A stretch of 64,000 bases of DNA from Amycolatopsis circi (GTDB lineage Bacteria > Actinomycetota > Actinomycetes > Mycobacteriales > Pseudonocardiaceae). Both the position numbers and the translations under genes were made by a program. Positions 1 through 9,257 of the stretch are shown piece by piece. Under the pieces are notes generated by a model, which had not been told where the DNA came from, did no database searches, and worked only from the letters and a program-made list of their open reading frames with translations. Every line of letters begins with the position of its first letter. Position 1 is the stretch's first letter. The stretch spans positions 62,001 to 126,000 of the forward strand of contig NZ_PQIA01000019.1 in the NCBI RefSeq assembly GCF_003385235.1. The letters are read 5' to 3'.

Positions 1-645
1 CAGCCTGCGGCACCGGGTAACCGTTCTGCGACAAGGAATCCCGGTCCAGGCGGCATCGGGTGCCTAGCCTGATCAGGAGCCCAGGGCTGCGGTGAAAATC
101 CGGGCGGCACCGGAACCCCGGGCTGACCCGGATATGCGGTGCCCGGTGGAGGCGGGTACCGGCCTGCCCGGCGTATCCCCGCGGCGTGAACTGCGCTGCC
201 GTCCAAGCCGCTGGACCGTAGCCTGTTCCGACAGGTTGCGCGCCCAAAAGCACCTTGGCGACCGGAGGCAGCAACATCGCGATTGCCGTCAGCCCGGCGA
301 CGATCGCCGCAATCCAGTTTGAAGTTCCACGACGGCAAGCACGTGACGAGAGAGCAAACGCGACAGCGAAACAATTGCCACCACCGCTTGCACAACCGCA
401 GGCACCACGAGAAAACGCGCCGGGCGCAGACCTCACGTCGCGAGCAATGCCGCTCCAGGCAGCACCGCGATACTCAGCACGGCCAACAGCGGATGCACGT
501 AACTGCCGCTTTTCCAACTATGGTTGATCATGGTTGCGGCTTCGGCCCAGAGCACGACTATCTCGCTGAGTCCGAGCGCTCCCGTGAGCGCCAGGGCAAG
601 ATTCCGCGCCTGTTTGGTTGGTCCGGGCAGGCCGGGATAGCCCAT
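1..645 (-). pseudogene. Decayed membrane protein gene with Pro-rich tail, cut by window edge
   Basis: Reading leftward from an ATG at 645 (with GGGGG just upstream) a membrane protein begins, with hydrophobic segments near residues 14-32 and 48-68, then hits TGA at 433-435. The same frame continues past the stop with a further hydrophobic stretch (RFLVVPAVVQAVVAIVS). The reading then makes sense only in a second frame (about 360-165, containing WIAAIVAGLTAIAMLLPPV) and after that in a third (about 165-66, a Pro/Gly/Tyr tail such as GRYPPPPGTAYPGQPGV). One stop and two or more frame changes within 645 bases suggest a pseudogene; sequencing indels are the alternative. The gene runs off the left edge. 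It lies 14 bases behind the small gene at 660-1016 and probably shared its operon. Function unknown. Confidence 0.5.
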
Positions 646-659
646 ACCCCCTGGTCCTC

Positions 660-1016
660 TTACGGCAGCGGGACGAGTGCCCCCATGCCCGCCCCCGCGA
701 ACTGCGTCGCCAGTCGCTGCGGCAACGGATTCGGATACAAAATGATCGACGCGAACGGCGACGGCGTGGAACCAGGCCCGCCGTGGCTCTGCAGACGCAC
801 GCTGACATGGACGTTGCGGTCAGCGGGAATCTCGAACGACACCGCACCCCAGGAAACGACGTATTGCCGACCGTCGATTCCCGCGAACGGGATGTACGTG
901 TCAGCTCGGACGATATGCGTGGAAATATCGATCGTGAGCAACCGTCGAGGCCCGTCATGCGGGTCGACGTACGGAATCACGTTCGGAGTAGAAGCCAATT
1001 CCGGCGGGTCGGTCAT
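660..1016 (-). CDS. Conserved-looking hypothetical protein, 118 aa
   Basis: I do not recognise this protein. It is soluble-looking, has no signal peptide or membrane segment, and alternates hydrophobic and polar residues as beta-rich proteins do (for example RRLLTIDIS and HVSVRLQSH). The ATG at 1016 is chosen over a start at 1040 because GGAAGG lies about 9 bases upstream of it. It reads in the same direction as the MBOAT gene upstream (gap 114 bases) and is followed after 14 bases by the decayed membrane-protein gene, so the two probably formed one unit. No function can be assigned from the sequence. Confidence 0.55.
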   Translation of the reverse strand: MTDPPELASTPNVIPYVDPHDGPRRLLTIDISTHIVRADTYIPFAGIDGRQYVVSWGAVSFEIPADRNVHVSVRLQSHGGPGSTPSPFASIILYPNPLPQRLATQFAGAGMGALVPLP

Positions 1017-1130
1017 CGTTCCGGGCCTTCCGCTAGACAACGGTCGAAGCTTACCCTCGGCGGGCGGAAGTCCTGATAGCGCTGGGCTTACGCGGCATTT
1101 CCCTTTGCCGTCGCGAGCGGCGAGGCGAGA

Positions 1131-2564
1131 TCAGAACTGGTAGTACAGGAACGGGCTGAAAGTCCCCGTAGCCACCAAGATCGCCGCGTAAACCAGACCC
1201 ACCGTCATGACCCCGATCCGCAGCGCCGTCGCTCCGCGGCTTCGGGACGATTCCAGCAGCGGGCCGGTCACCGGGTGCGCCGGGAGGATGAACACGATCA
1301 GCGCCAGCAGCAGGATCACCAGTCGCTGGTTCGTCAGCGCGCTTTCCACGACGTCACCCAGGCCGCCGAAGTCGGGGATCAGCATGTGGCCGATCATCGA
1401 CAGCGCGTGGCCTAGGTCGGCGGAGCGAAAGAAGACCCAGCCGAACACCACGAGGATCAGCGTCAGCACCCGGCGGGCGATGCGGGCGGCTGGCTTGGCC
1501 GGGGAGTCGCCGAGGTTGAAGCGGCGTTCGATGACCAGGAGCGCGCCGTGGTAGCAGCCCCAGATCAGGAACGTCCATTGCGCGCCGTGCCAGAAGCCCG
1601 TCAGCACGAAGACGATCGACAGGTTCCGGTACGTCTTTCCGGCGCCGGAACGGTTGCCGCCCAGCGGGATGTAGACGTAGTCGCGGAACCAGCGGGACAG
1701 CGACATGTGCCAGCGGCGCCAGAACTCCGTGATCGTCACCGACGAGTACGGGCGGGCGAAGTTCTCCGGCAGCCGGAAGCCGAGCATGCGGCCCAGGCCG
1801 ATCGCCATGTCCGAGTAGCCGGAGAAGTCGAAGAACAGCTGCAGGGTGTAGCCGATCGCGCCGAGCCAGGCCGTCGTGAACGTCATTTGGTTGGCCGGGG
1901 TCGAGAAGCAGGCTTCGACCATCGGGCTGAGCGAGTCGGCGATGATCGACTTCTTGCACAGGCCCAGCGCGAACCTCGGGAAACCCGCGGCGATGTCGTC
2001 CAGGCGGTGCGAACGCCGCTGCGGAAGCTGGTCGGCGATCTCCCGGTACCGCACGATGGGACCCGCCACGAGCTGCGGGAACATCGCGATGTACGCGGCG
2101 AACGACACCGGGTTGCGCAGCGCGTGCCGCTCGCCGCGGTAGATGTCGACCACGTACGAGATGTGGTGGAAGGTGTAGAAGGAAATGCCGATCGGCACCA
2201 CGATGTTCGCGACGCCCAGGTCGCCGCCGAACCAGTGCGCGACGGCCGCGATCTGCTGCGTCGCGAAACCGGCGTACTTCCAGATGACGAGCACGAGCAC
2301 GTCGAGCGTGATGACGCCGATCAGAATCCGCTTCCGGCGCTGGCCGCGCACGTCCCACGGGCTGGGTTCCAGCGCCGGGCCGGCCAGGAAGTTCACTGCC
2401 ATGCAGAGCAGCAGCAGGAACAGGTAGGGACCGGCGCCGATCGTGTAGAACAGCAGGCTCGCGACCGCGACGATGCCGTTGCGCCAGCTGCGCGGGCACA
2501 CCAGGACCGCGATCAGCACCGCGGGCATGAAGTACCACAAGAACAGCGGCGAAACGAACGACAT
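1131..2564 (-). CDS. MBOAT-family membrane O-acyltransferase (AlgI-like)
   Basis: A 477-residue polytopic membrane protein of the MBOAT family, the AlgI/DltB type that moves acetyl or acyl groups onto exported polysaccharides or other cell-surface molecules. The family signature is clear: a conserved block around TEFWRRWHMSLSRWFRDYVY (roughly residues 275-295), followed by YIPLGGNR and, about 40 residues later, FWHGAQWTFLIWG, which holds the expected active-site His. About ten hydrophobic segments span the whole length, as is usual. GAGGGGG about 10 bases upstream supports the ATG at 2564. The usual periplasmic partner (AlgJ/AlgX or another SGNH protein) is not next to it, so the acceptor is unknown. 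Confidence 0.88.
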   Translation of the reverse strand: MSFVSPLFLWYFMPAVLIAVLVCPRSWRNGIVAVASLLFYTIGAGPYLFLLLLCMAVNFLAGPALEPSPWDVRGQRRKRILIGVITLDVLVLVIWKYAGFATQQIAAVAHWFGGDLGVANIVVPIGISFYTFHHISYVVDIYRGERHALRNPVSFAAYIAMFPQLVAGPIVRYREIADQLPQRRSHRLDDIAAGFPRFALGLCKKSIIADSLSPMVEACFSTPANQMTFTTAWLGAIGYTLQLFFDFSGYSDMAIGLGRMLGFRLPENFARPYSSVTITEFWRRWHMSLSRWFRDYVYIPLGGNRSGAGKTYRNLSIVFVLTGFWHGAQWTFLIWGCYHGALLVIERRFNLGDSPAKPAARIARRVLTLILVVFGWVFFRSADLGHALSMIGHMLIPDFGGLGDVVESALTNQRLVILLLALIVFILPAHPVTGPLLESSRSRGATALRIGVMTVGLVYAAILVATGTFSPFLYYQF

Positions 2565-3288
2565 CGGTGACGGACCCCCTCGGTTCCGGAGGAGACCTTA
2601 GCCCGAGCGGGTGGCTTCGCGGGGCGATGCCCGACGGATCACAGCACGAATCACCGAGGGTGATGGTTTTGGGAGGATTTCGCCGCTCGCGGTGGGGAAG
2701 CGGGATGGGCTCGGCGGGGCGCGAGGTGGTCCGGCGGACGTCGGTGAGACCGGGCGGCTTGGGGTTGGGCGATACCCGGGGCGGCTAACGGGAAGAGCCG
2801 TGGCCACGCAACGCAGCAGCGCGAGGATTCCGGCGGGCGGGCCGGGGGCGGTTAGGTGCGGGGCCTGGCGAGATGGAGCGTTCTGGAGGAGCCGGGATGG
2901 TGAGGCCTGGCTGGAGTTGTCCGGTGCGGAGGTGCGAGTGGAAGCATTCCCGGGTCCGGTTCGGTCAGCCGTTCTGGCTGAGTCGAGCGCGGCGAGGGCT
3001 GGCTGGAGTAATCCGGTGCGGAGATCCAAACAAACGCCCCGGTTGGTCAGGCGTTTTGGAGGAAGTGAGGCTTGGCTGGAGTTGTCCGGTGCGGAGGTGC
3101 GAGCGGAAGCACTCCCGGGCCCGGTTCGGTCAGTCGCATTGGCTGAGTCGAGGGCGGCGAGACCTGCCTGCGGTAGTCCGGTGCGGAAGTCCCGACGGAA
3201 GCACCCCCGACCCGGCTCAGTCGGTCTGGCGGAGGGGGCGGCGAGGCCTGAAGCCATCCGAACCGAGGCGTGCGAAGCCACCCCCGGC
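2565..3288. other. Gene-free stretch containing tandem repeats
   Basis: No credible gene lies between the MBOAT start and the TetR stop. Open frames of 200-370 codons exist on both strands, but they consist of repeated low-complexity Arg/Ser/Pro/Gly text with no domain, and they arise from the tandem repeats at 2911-3250. The left half (2565-2900) shows no structure that I can interpret. Confidence 0.6.
2911..3250. repeat. Imperfect tandem repeat, four units of about 73-92 bases
   Basis: Four head-to-tail units start at 2911, 3003, 3076 and 3168. Each opens with CTGGAGT or CTGCGGT followed by a constant core TCCGGTGCGGAG (unit 4 TCCGGTGCGGAA). The units at 2911 and 3076 are both 92 bases and nearly identical across their length (shared GAGGTGCGAG, CGGTTCGGTCAG, TGGCTGAGTCGAG). 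The units at 3003 and 3168 are shorter and diverged. A fainter related segment precedes them at about 2850-2910. Unit lengths are not multiples of three, which argues against a coding repeat. Confidence 0.75.
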
Positions 3289-3960
3289 TCAATCAGTGAT
3301 CCGGTCCAGCCATTCGCCCATCAACGCCTTCTCCGCCGCACTCAACCCCGAAACCTGCGGCAAAACCGCCCGCAAAGCCGTAGCTGCTGCGGCCGGGCCG
3401 GGGGTCCGGGACACCGGTCGGTCCGTGCTGATCGCGGCGATCACCGCCTCCCGGGCCGCGACCGAGACCGTCAGGTCGCGGGAGTCCGGCGGAGTGGTGA
3501 TCAAGCTCAACGTCGCCCCGGACCCGGCGGCGTGGATCAAGGCCGCCGCCAGGGGTTCTGGCACCCGGAGGCGTCCGGCCGAGGCGATGCGGCTGACTCG
3601 CGCCGCGAGGATCTCCAGGGACTTCTCCAAAGCCGGAGAAGGACCGGGTCGGGTGGTCATCAGCAGGTACAACGCGGGGTTCGCCAGGCCGAACTCCAGA
3701 TGCTGATCCCAGCCCTGCCGCAAATCCTCTAGGGGGTCGTCGGCGGGGGGCTGGGCCGTTTTCTCCTCCAGATAGTCGGCGTAGCCCTGGACGGTGATGG
3801 CGTCGAGCAGGCCGTCCTTGTCGCCGAACAACCGATAGATCGTCGGCGGCTGGACGCCTGCCGCTGAACTCACCGCGCGGGTCGACACCGCGTCCGGGCC
3901 GCCACTGGACAGCAGGTCCAGGGCGGCCTTGATGATGCGGGCGCGGGCGTCTTCGGGCAC
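3289..3960 (-). CDS. TetR-family transcriptional regulator
   Basis: A 223-residue TetR repressor. The N-terminal helix-turn-helix (about residues 8-52) has the family pattern: AALDLLSSGG, then TRAVSSAAGVQPPTIYRLF and the closing DKDGLLDAI. The remainder is a helical ligand-binding domain of usual length. The GTG at 3960 is supported by a TATCGT hexamer 7 bases upstream with no Shine-Dalgarno, suggesting a leaderless message. That hexamer lies inside a perfect palindrome (3961-3975), so the protein very probably represses itself. It follows rlmB by 36 bases on the same strand, and downstream there is only the repeat tract, so its other targets are not visible here. Confidence 0.9.
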   Translation of the reverse strand: MPEDARARIIKAALDLLSSGGPDAVSTRAVSSAAGVQPPTIYRLFGDKDGLLDAITVQGYADYLEEKTAQPPADDPLEDLRQGWDQHLEFGLANPALYLLMTTRPGPSPALEKSLEILAARVSRIASAGRLRVPEPLAAALIHAAGSGATLSLITTPPDSRDLTVSVAAREAVIAAISTDRPVSRTPGPAAAATALRAVLPQVSGLSAAEKALMGEWLDRITD

Positions 3961-3975
3961 GTTATCGACGATAAC
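3961..3975 (-). promoter_or_regulatory. Palindromic operator overlapping the -10 of the TetR gene
   Basis: Perfect inverted repeat GTTATCG-A-CGATAAC, 7-base arms around one central base, ending directly at the GTG start of the TetR gene. On the minus strand it contains TATCGT (3968-3973), a TANNNT -10 element 7 bases before the start codon. A repressor bound here would block its own promoter. Confidence 0.65.
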
Positions 3976-3996
3976 AGGCCGGTGATTCCAGTGAAA

Positions 3997-4953
3997 TCAG
4001 ACGCGTCCGGCGATCCGGCGGCGGCGGGCGACCTCGGCCAGCAACACGCCAGCGGCGACCGAGGCGTTCAGCGACTCCACACCAGCGGCCATCGGGATCG
4101 AAACTGTCGCGTCGCAGGTCTCGCGGACCAGCCGGGAAAGGCCGCGGCCTTCCGAGCCGAGCACAATGACCAGCGGGTCCGCCGCCAGGTCGAGGGCGTC
4201 GATGTCGACCGTGCCGTCAGCGTCGAGGCCGACGATCATCAGGCCCTTCGACGCCCACGCGCGCAGCTGGCGCGTGAGGTTCGTGGCGACCGCGATCGGC
4301 AGCTTCGCCGCGGTACCAGCGCTGGTACGCCACGCGACGGCGGTCATTCCGGCGCTGCGACGCTCCGGCAGCAGCAAACCCTGCGCACCGAACGCCGCGG
4401 CGGACCGGATCACCGCGCCGAGGTTGCGCGGGTCGGTGACGCCGTCGAGCGCGACGAACAGCGGGGTGTTGCCCGAGTCGCGCGCGGCCTGCATCAGGTC
4501 GTCCGGGTGCGCGTACTCGAACGGCGGCACCTGCAGGCCGAGGCCCTGGTGCATCGCCCGGTTGGTCTTGCGGTCCAGCTCCTCGCGCGGGATCTCCAGG
4601 ATCGAGATGCCCTTGTCGCCGGCCAGCCGGACGGCCTCGTTGACCCGGTCGTCGATGTCGATGTTGAGCGCGACGTACAACGCCGTGCCCGGCACGTCCG
4701 CGCGCAGCGCCTCGACGACCGGGTTGCGGCCGGCGATCAGCTCCGGCCGGTCGGCCTTCTTCTGCCGGGCCTGGTCGCGCTTGGTGGCGGCGTTGGCAGC
4801 GCGGTACGCCTTGTGCCCGGGCCGGTCCTCGGCCTTGGGCGTCGGGCCCTTGCCCTCGAGCGCCTTGCGCCGCTGCCCGCCCGACCCGACGACGGCGCCC
4901 TTCTTGGTGCCGGTCTTGCGGATGGCACCTTTGCGCTGTGAGTTGCCTGCCAT
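3997..4953 (-). CDS. rlmB: 23S rRNA (guanosine-2'-O)-methyltransferase RlmB
   Basis: A 318-residue SpoU/TrmH-family enzyme that methylates the ribose 2'-hydroxyl of a 23S rRNA guanosine using S-adenosylmethionine. A basic, low-complexity N-terminal tail of about 70 residues, common in actinobacterial members, precedes the substrate-binding domain (from [12 protein letters not shown]). The knotted SPOUT domain carries the three family motifs: [19 protein letters not shown] (motif 1), [16 protein letters not shown] (motif 2) and [15 protein letters not shown] (motif 3). GAGGA sits about 6 bases before the ATG. It lies 31 bases downstream of cysS on the same strand, the standard cysS-rlmB order of actinobacteria. 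Confidence 0.95.
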   Translation of the reverse strand: MAGNSQRKGAIRKTGTKKGAVVGSGGQRRKALEGKGPTPKAEDRPGHKAYRAANAATKRDQARQKKADRPELIAGRNPVVEALRADVPGTALYVALNIDIDDRVNEAVRLAGDKGISILEIPREELDRKTNRAMHQGLGLQVPPFEYAHPDDLMQAARDSGNTPLFVALDGVTDPRNLGAVIRSAAAFGAQGLLLPERRSAGMTAVAWRTSAGTAAKLPIAVATNLTRQLRAWASKGLMIVGLDADGTVDIDALDLAADPLVIVLGSEGRGLSRLVRETCDATVSIPMAAGVESLNASVAAGVLLAEVARRRRIAGRV

Positions 4954-4984
4954 GAATCCTCAATCTCTGCTGCCGCGAAGGAAG

Positions 4985-6370
4985 TCAGGAGTTCCTGACT
5001 GTCCATTGCGGACCGTTCGGGGTGTCTTCCACCGCGATCCCCGCCGCCACGAGACGGTCGCGGGCGGCGTCCGCGCGGGCGAAGTCCTTCGCCGCACGGG
5101 CCTCCTGGCGTTCGGCCAGAAGGGCTTCCACGAGCGTGCCCAGCGCGTCGCGGACGGGAGTGTCCGAGCCGCCATCCGCCCAGTCCGGCGACAGCGGGTC
5201 GATGCCGAGCACGCCGGTCATCCCGCGGACCGTGCCGGCCAATTCGAGCGCCTTCGTGGTGTCGCCGCCGTCGAGGGCGGCGTTACCGTCGCGGACCGTG
5301 TTGTGCACCACGGCGAACGCGGCCGGGGTCGCCAGGTCGTCGTCCATCGCCGCGGCGAATTCCGTCGAAACCTCGCCCACGGAGACCGCGCCTGCCGACT
5401 CCGCCCGGCGCAGGAACGCCTCGATCCGCCGGTAGCCCTGCGCGGCTTCGGAAACCGCGCCTTCGGAGTACTCGACAGTCGACCGGTAGTGCGGCTGCAC
5501 CAGGTAGTAGCGCAGTTCGGGCGCGCGGTAGCGCTCCAGCATCGCCGGGATCGCGACCGTGTTGCCCAGCGACTTCGACATCTTCTCGCCGGACATGGTC
5601 ACCCACGCGTTGTGCAGCCAGTAGCGGGCGAACCCGTCGCCCGCCGCGTTCGACTGCGCGCGTTCGTTCTCGTGGTGCGGGAACACCAGGTCGACGCCGC
5701 CGCCGTGGATGTCGAACTCGGCGCCGAGGTAGTTGGTCGCCATCGCCGAGCACTCCAGGTGCCAGCCCGGCCGCCCGTCGCCCCACGGCGTCGGCCATGA
5801 CGGCTCGCCCGGCTTCGCGCTCTTCCACAGCGTGAAGTCGCGCGAATCACGCTTGCCGCGGGTCGGCGTCTCGCCCTGCTGGACCTCGTCGAGCTGCTGG
5901 CCCGACAGCGTGCCGTACTCCGGGAACGACTTCACCGAGAAGTACACGTCGCCGTCGACGGCGTACGCGTGCCCGGCTTCGATCAGCCGCTCCATCAGCC
6001 GGACCATCTGCGTGATGTGCCCGGTCGCACGGGGCGTGGCGGACGGCGGGAGGCAGCCGAGATCCTCGTACGCCTTCTCGAACGCCCGCTCGTGCGTCGC
6101 CGCCCATTCCCACCACGGCCGTCCGGCGTCGGCGGCCTTGGCGAGGATCTTGTCGTCGATGTCGGTGACGTTGCGGACCAGCAGCACGTCCAGTCCACTG
6201 TGGAGCAGCCAGCGGCGGAGCACGTCGTAATTCAGCATGCCGCGGACGTGCCCGATATGCGGTACTCCCTGCACGGTGGCACCGCACACGTAGATCGACG
6301 CCGTTCCGCTGCGGACGGGAGAGAACTCCCGAGGGGCACGGGTCGCGGTGTCGTACAGGTGCAAAGCCAC
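4985..6370 (-). CDS. cysS: Cysteinyl-tRNA synthetase
   Basis: Charges tRNA-Cys with cysteine. The class I signatures are present: HIGH as PHIGHVRG near residue 37 and KMSKS as [10 protein letters not shown] near residue 270. The zinc-site pattern is also seen, with an early Cys (YVCGATVQG), WHLECSAMA and [10 protein letters not shown]. Starting at the GTG at 6370 gives 461 residues, the normal length. The open frame extends much further upstream, but that part is not protein-like. TACCCT lies 7 bases before the GTG and no ribosome binding site is evident, so the message may be leaderless. rlmB follows directly. Confidence 0.96.
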   Translation of the reverse strand: MALHLYDTATRAPREFSPVRSGTASIYVCGATVQGVPHIGHVRGMLNYDVLRRWLLHSGLDVLLVRNVTDIDDKILAKAADAGRPWWEWAATHERAFEKAYEDLGCLPPSATPRATGHITQMVRLMERLIEAGHAYAVDGDVYFSVKSFPEYGTLSGQQLDEVQQGETPTRGKRDSRDFTLWKSAKPGEPSWPTPWGDGRPGWHLECSAMATNYLGAEFDIHGGGVDLVFPHHENERAQSNAAGDGFARYWLHNAWVTMSGEKMSKSLGNTVAIPAMLERYRAPELRYYLVQPHYRSTVEYSEGAVSEAAQGYRRIEAFLRRAESAGAVSVGEVSTEFAAAMDDDLATPAAFAVVHNTVRDGNAALDGGDTTKALELAGTVRGMTGVLGIDPLSPDWADGGSDTPVRDALGTLVEALLAERQEARAAKDFARADAARDRLVAAGIAVEDTPNGPQWTVRNS

Positions 6371-6414
6371 GAGGTAAAGGGTACCGGGAGCACTGTGGGA
6401 GACGTCGCAGGACG

Positions 6415-7101
6415 TCAGAGCACGCCGTGCTCCCGCAAGACGCCTAGCAGCGCGTCCGGCCGTTCGGCAGTCGGCAGCGGGTCGACCAGGGCGAAGTGGC
6501 AGCCCAGCGCACGGGCGCCGCCGTCGGCCTCTTCGCTGTCGCCGACCATCAGCGTCTCCTCGGCGCGCACGCCGAGCCGCTCGATCGCCGACTGGAAGAT
6601 CTCCGGCTCCGGTTTCACGGCTCCGACCTCGAAGGACAGCGTGAACTCGGAGACGTGCGCGTCCCAGCCGCGCTGGCCGAACGCGGGCCGGATGTCGAAC
6701 GCGATGTTGCTCAGCACGCCCGCCTTGCGCCCGCTGCTCGCGACTGCCTTGAGCGCGGCCTCGGTGTCCGGGTACGGCGTCCACTGGTCGGGCGCGATGA
6801 GCTGCGCGTACAGCGCCTCGGCCTGGTCGCGCCGCGGCACGCCGGACAGCCGCAGGACCTCCAGGTACACCTTCCGGTGCAGCTTCGGGTCGCGGTCGCG
6901 GTTGTGCCAGGCGTGCAGGTGCTCCTCGTCCAGTTCGACGGACTGCTCGACCGGCGCGGTCATCCGCCGCATCAGCTCGGTCTGGGCTTCGACGTCGAGC
7001 GCCGCACCGTCGTCGTCGCGGACGTCGGAGAGCCAGCCGTCCTGCTGCTCAAGCCGGAAAAGAGTGCCAGAGAAATCGAACAACACCGCGTTGATGGCCA
7101 C
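6415..7101 (-). CDS. HAD-superfamily hydrolase (HAD-IA type)
   Basis: A 228-residue haloacid-dehalogenase-fold protein. Motif I is [10 protein letters not shown] at residues 6-15, with the nucleophilic Asp but Ser in place of the second Asp usual in phosphatases. This variant occurs in some HAD-IA members and makes the reaction (phosphatase or other hydrolase) uncertain. Motif II is VLSNIAFD, motif III lies around [11 protein letters not shown], and motif IV is [13 protein letters not shown]. The start is GTG at 7101, preceded at 6 bases by TAAGGT, suggesting a leaderless transcript. It lies upstream of cysS (44-base gap) and diverges from the 2H phosphoesterase gene. Substrate unknown. Confidence 0.85.
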   Translation of the reverse strand: MAINAVLFDFSGTLFRLEQQDGWLSDVRDDDGAALDVEAQTELMRRMTAPVEQSVELDEEHLHAWHNRDRDPKLHRKVYLEVLRLSGVPRRDQAEALYAQLIAPDQWTPYPDTEAALKAVASSGRKAGVLSNIAFDIRPAFGQRGWDAHVSEFTLSFEVGAVKPEPEIFQSAIERLGVRAEETLMVGDSEEADGGARALGCHFALVDPLPTAERPDALLGVLREHGVL

Positions 7102-7198
7102 GCGCCAACCTTATCCGGCAATCCGGGTGCGATGCCGCCCGTTTGTGGTCCCCGGCTCACCTCCGCGCCTTTCCTGGTGCTGGGGCGAGCGTGGTCTG

Positions 7199-7759
7199 AT
7201 GACTGACGTGCGTCTGGACAATCTGGCGGGCACGACCGAGACGGCAGTGATCGTGCCGGTACCGGCCGCGGACGCGGTCGTGGACAGCTACCGGCAAGTC
7301 CTGGACCACTCGGCCTGGTGGGGTGTTCCGGCGCACGTCACGGTCGTTTATCCGTTCCTCCCGCCGGACCGGATCACCGAGGCTGTGGTCGAAGACTTGC
7401 GAGAGGCGCTGACGGCGGTCGGCTCGTTCGAGTGTGCGTTCTCGAGGGTTGGCTGGTTCGGGAAGGAGGTGGCGTGGCTGGCTCCTGACCCGGCTGAGCC
7501 CTTCCGGACGTTGACCGAACTGGTGTGGCACAGGTTCCCCGAGTACCCGCCGTATGGCGGTGCCCATGCCGAGCTGATCCCGCACCTCACTGTCGGGAGC
7601 ACACGCCTTGGTGATCATTCCGCGCTGCGGCGGGCAGCCGCCGAGGTGCGGTCGAAGCTGCCGATCCGCGATGAGATCAACCGGGTGCGCTTGATCGCTG
7701 GCAACGCGGGGGCGAGGTCGTGGCGAACGGTGATCGAGTTCGCGTTGGGGGATGCGTAG
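7199..7759 (+). CDS. 2H phosphoesterase superfamily protein (2'-5' RNA ligase-like)
   Basis: A 186-residue protein with the two H-x-T signatures that define 2H phosphoesterases: AHVTVVYPF near residue 43 and PHLTVGSTR near residue 129, about 85 residues apart as usual. Relatives act on 2',3'-cyclic phosphates or 2'-5' linked RNA, but many members have no known substrate. The ATG at 7199 gives a compact protein starting MTDVRLDN; the longer upstream frame is antisense to the HAD gene. It is transcribed away from the HAD gene and converges on the gene at 7785. Confidence 0.8.
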   Translation: MTDVRLDNLAGTTETAVIVPVPAADAVVDSYRQVLDHSAWWGVPAHVTVVYPFLPPDRITEAVVEDLREALTAVGSFECAFSRVGWFGKEVAWLAPDPAEPFRTLTELVWHRFPEYPPYGGAHAELIPHLTVGSTRLGDHSALRRAAAEVRSKLPIRDEINRVRLIAGNAGARSWRTVIEFALGDA

Positions 7760-7784
7760 GCACGTGGCGATTCGAGGTCGACGG

Positions 7785-9257
7785 TCAGGCGGCCGGGACG
7801 TACAGCTCCACGAACTCCGGCGTCGCGTCGAGCCGGACCTTCAGGATCGGCACCGCCTTGTTCACCGGATCGCCGCGGTCGTCGAACGAGATCATCCCGC
7901 TCGCTCCCGGGACCGCGGACTGTCCGTGCAACCGGTTCCTGGCCTGCAGCACGTCCTGGGCGGTGACCTGCTCCGGCGACACCCGCGGGATGCCGCGGAT
8001 GGCCCAGACCACGGTCAGCACCGCGTCGTGCGCCAGGATCGCGATGCCGTCGTCCAGCCGCTCCCGGGGGAAGACCGCCGTGAAGCAGCCGTCGCACCCT
8101 GGTTCTTCGAAGCTCGCGACGGCCGCCTTGTTGAACGACTCCGGATGGTCGCGCCAAGCCTGCGGGTGCGCGAGCCCGGGGGCGAGGACGGTGACGTTCG
8201 CCTGGAGGCCGCGGCGCATTTCCGGACCGGGCGGGCCGACCTGGGCGAGGTCGCCGGTCAGCACGGTCAGATGCTTGTCGAGACACGGCCGCTGGGCGAG
8301 CTGCGCGACGAACGACTTCAGGTGGTCCTCGCGGCCGGCGAAGTAGACGACGTCCGGGTTGTCGCCGCAGATGTTGGGCATCATCTGCAGGAACGTGTTC
8401 TCGATCCCGGGCAGGCTCGAGTCGTAGGACTCGGTGCGCCCGACGATCCGGTGCGTGGCGTCGGCGAACGTCTTGGTGAACGCCGTGGCCAGCGTCTTCG
8501 GGTACAGGTCGTCGGGGTTCTGGTCCTGTACGACGGTGGCGGTGTGTGCGGTCGGCTTCACGTAGCCCGCCATCGAACTGCCGTAGGTCGAGCTGGTCGG
8601 GGAGACCCGCAGGAACCCGGGGATCTGCGAGAACTCGTCGGCGGCCAGGTGCGAGGCGACGACCGGGACGCGGTGGTCGGACAGCTTCTGGATGGCGCTG
8701 CGCGCGGTGTCGAGGCTCAGCCCGATCCCGGTCACGCCCACGATCCGGTCGGCTCCGGTGCGGCCGATCAGGTCGTCGACCACCGGCTCCCACTGTTTGA
8801 GCTGGCTGCCGGGGTTGGCGAGCAGCAGCCGGATGAGCGGCACGCTGCCCCACGACTGCGTTTTGTTGGCCCGGTGCTGCGCGACATACGCCCCTTCGAG
8901 CTGATGCCGCACCCATTCGCGCGAAAGAATATCGTGGTCGGTGAGCGTCATCGGCAGGAGCACCGCGATGGTCACGTACGGTTTCCCGGAGCCGACGGTT
9001 TCGGTATTTTCCTGATGAATTCTGTTTTCCACATCCGCGAGGTCGGGAGAAAACACGAATTCGCCGTCAGTCGTGCCGATGCATTCGGAATTCTCACCGC
9101 GCTCCTCGACGCCGGCACCGCACGTGCGGTTCGCCTCGCTGATCGCCGGGACGACCACGAACGCCGCGACGACGATGACCACGACCAGCACGACCGCGCC
9201 GCCGCCCCACAGCCACTTCGCCCAGGCCGGCCGAGGCGGCTTGATCCGTTGCGTCAT
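7785..9257 (-). CDS. Membrane-anchored periplasmic-binding-fold protein (type 1 ABC SBP-like)
   Basis: A 490-residue protein. Residues 1-13 are basic, residues about 14-36 form a single membrane helix (WLWGGGAVVLVVVIVVAAF), and the rest is extracellular and resembles the Leu/Ile/Val-type substrate-binding fold. Its two lobes can be followed through VTIAVLLPM, DRIVGVTGIGLS, VPVVASHLAADEF, PDVVYFAGRED and LTVLTGDL. There is no lipobox, so it is anchored by a helix and not by lipid, and no ABC permease or ATPase is adjacent. The start ATG overlaps the stop of the P-loop NTPase gene by two bases (ATGA), so the two are translated together. The pairing suggests a sensor or effector role in place of nutrient uptake (inference). 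Confidence 0.75.
   Translation of the reverse strand: MTQRIKPPRPAWAKWLWGGGAVVLVVVIVVAAFVVVPAISEANRTCGAGVEERGENSECIGTTDGEFVFSPDLADVENRIHQENTETVGSGKPYVTIAVLLPMTLTDHDILSREWVRHQLEGAYVAQHRANKTQSWGSVPLIRLLLANPGSQLKQWEPVVDDLIGRTGADRIVGVTGIGLSLDTARSAIQKLSDHRVPVVASHLAADEFSQIPGFLRVSPTSSTYGSSMAGYVKPTAHTATVVQDQNPDDLYPKTLATAFTKTFADATHRIVGRTESYDSSLPGIENTFLQMMPNICGDNPDVVYFAGREDHLKSFVAQLAQRPCLDKHLTVLTGDLAQVGPPGPEMRRGLQANVTVLAPGLAHPQAWRDHPESFNKAAVASFEEPGCDGCFTAVFPRERLDDGIAILAHDAVLTVVWAIRGIPRVSPEQVTAQDVLQARNRLHGQSAVPGASGMISFDDRGDPVNKAVPILKVRLDATPEFVELYVPAA

Noticed and set aside
2911..3250. CRISPR array
   Set aside because: Repeats are contiguous, of unequal length and diverged, without unique spacers; no cas genes are present.
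2598..3281. A 227-codon frame on the minus strand over the tandem repeats
   Set aside because: The translation repeats with the DNA, has no recognisable domain, and the repeat units are not multiples of three.
4985..6784. A 599-codon reading of cysS
   Set aside because: The first 138 codons are antisense to the HAD gene and not protein-like; known CysS proteins begin at the chosen GTG.
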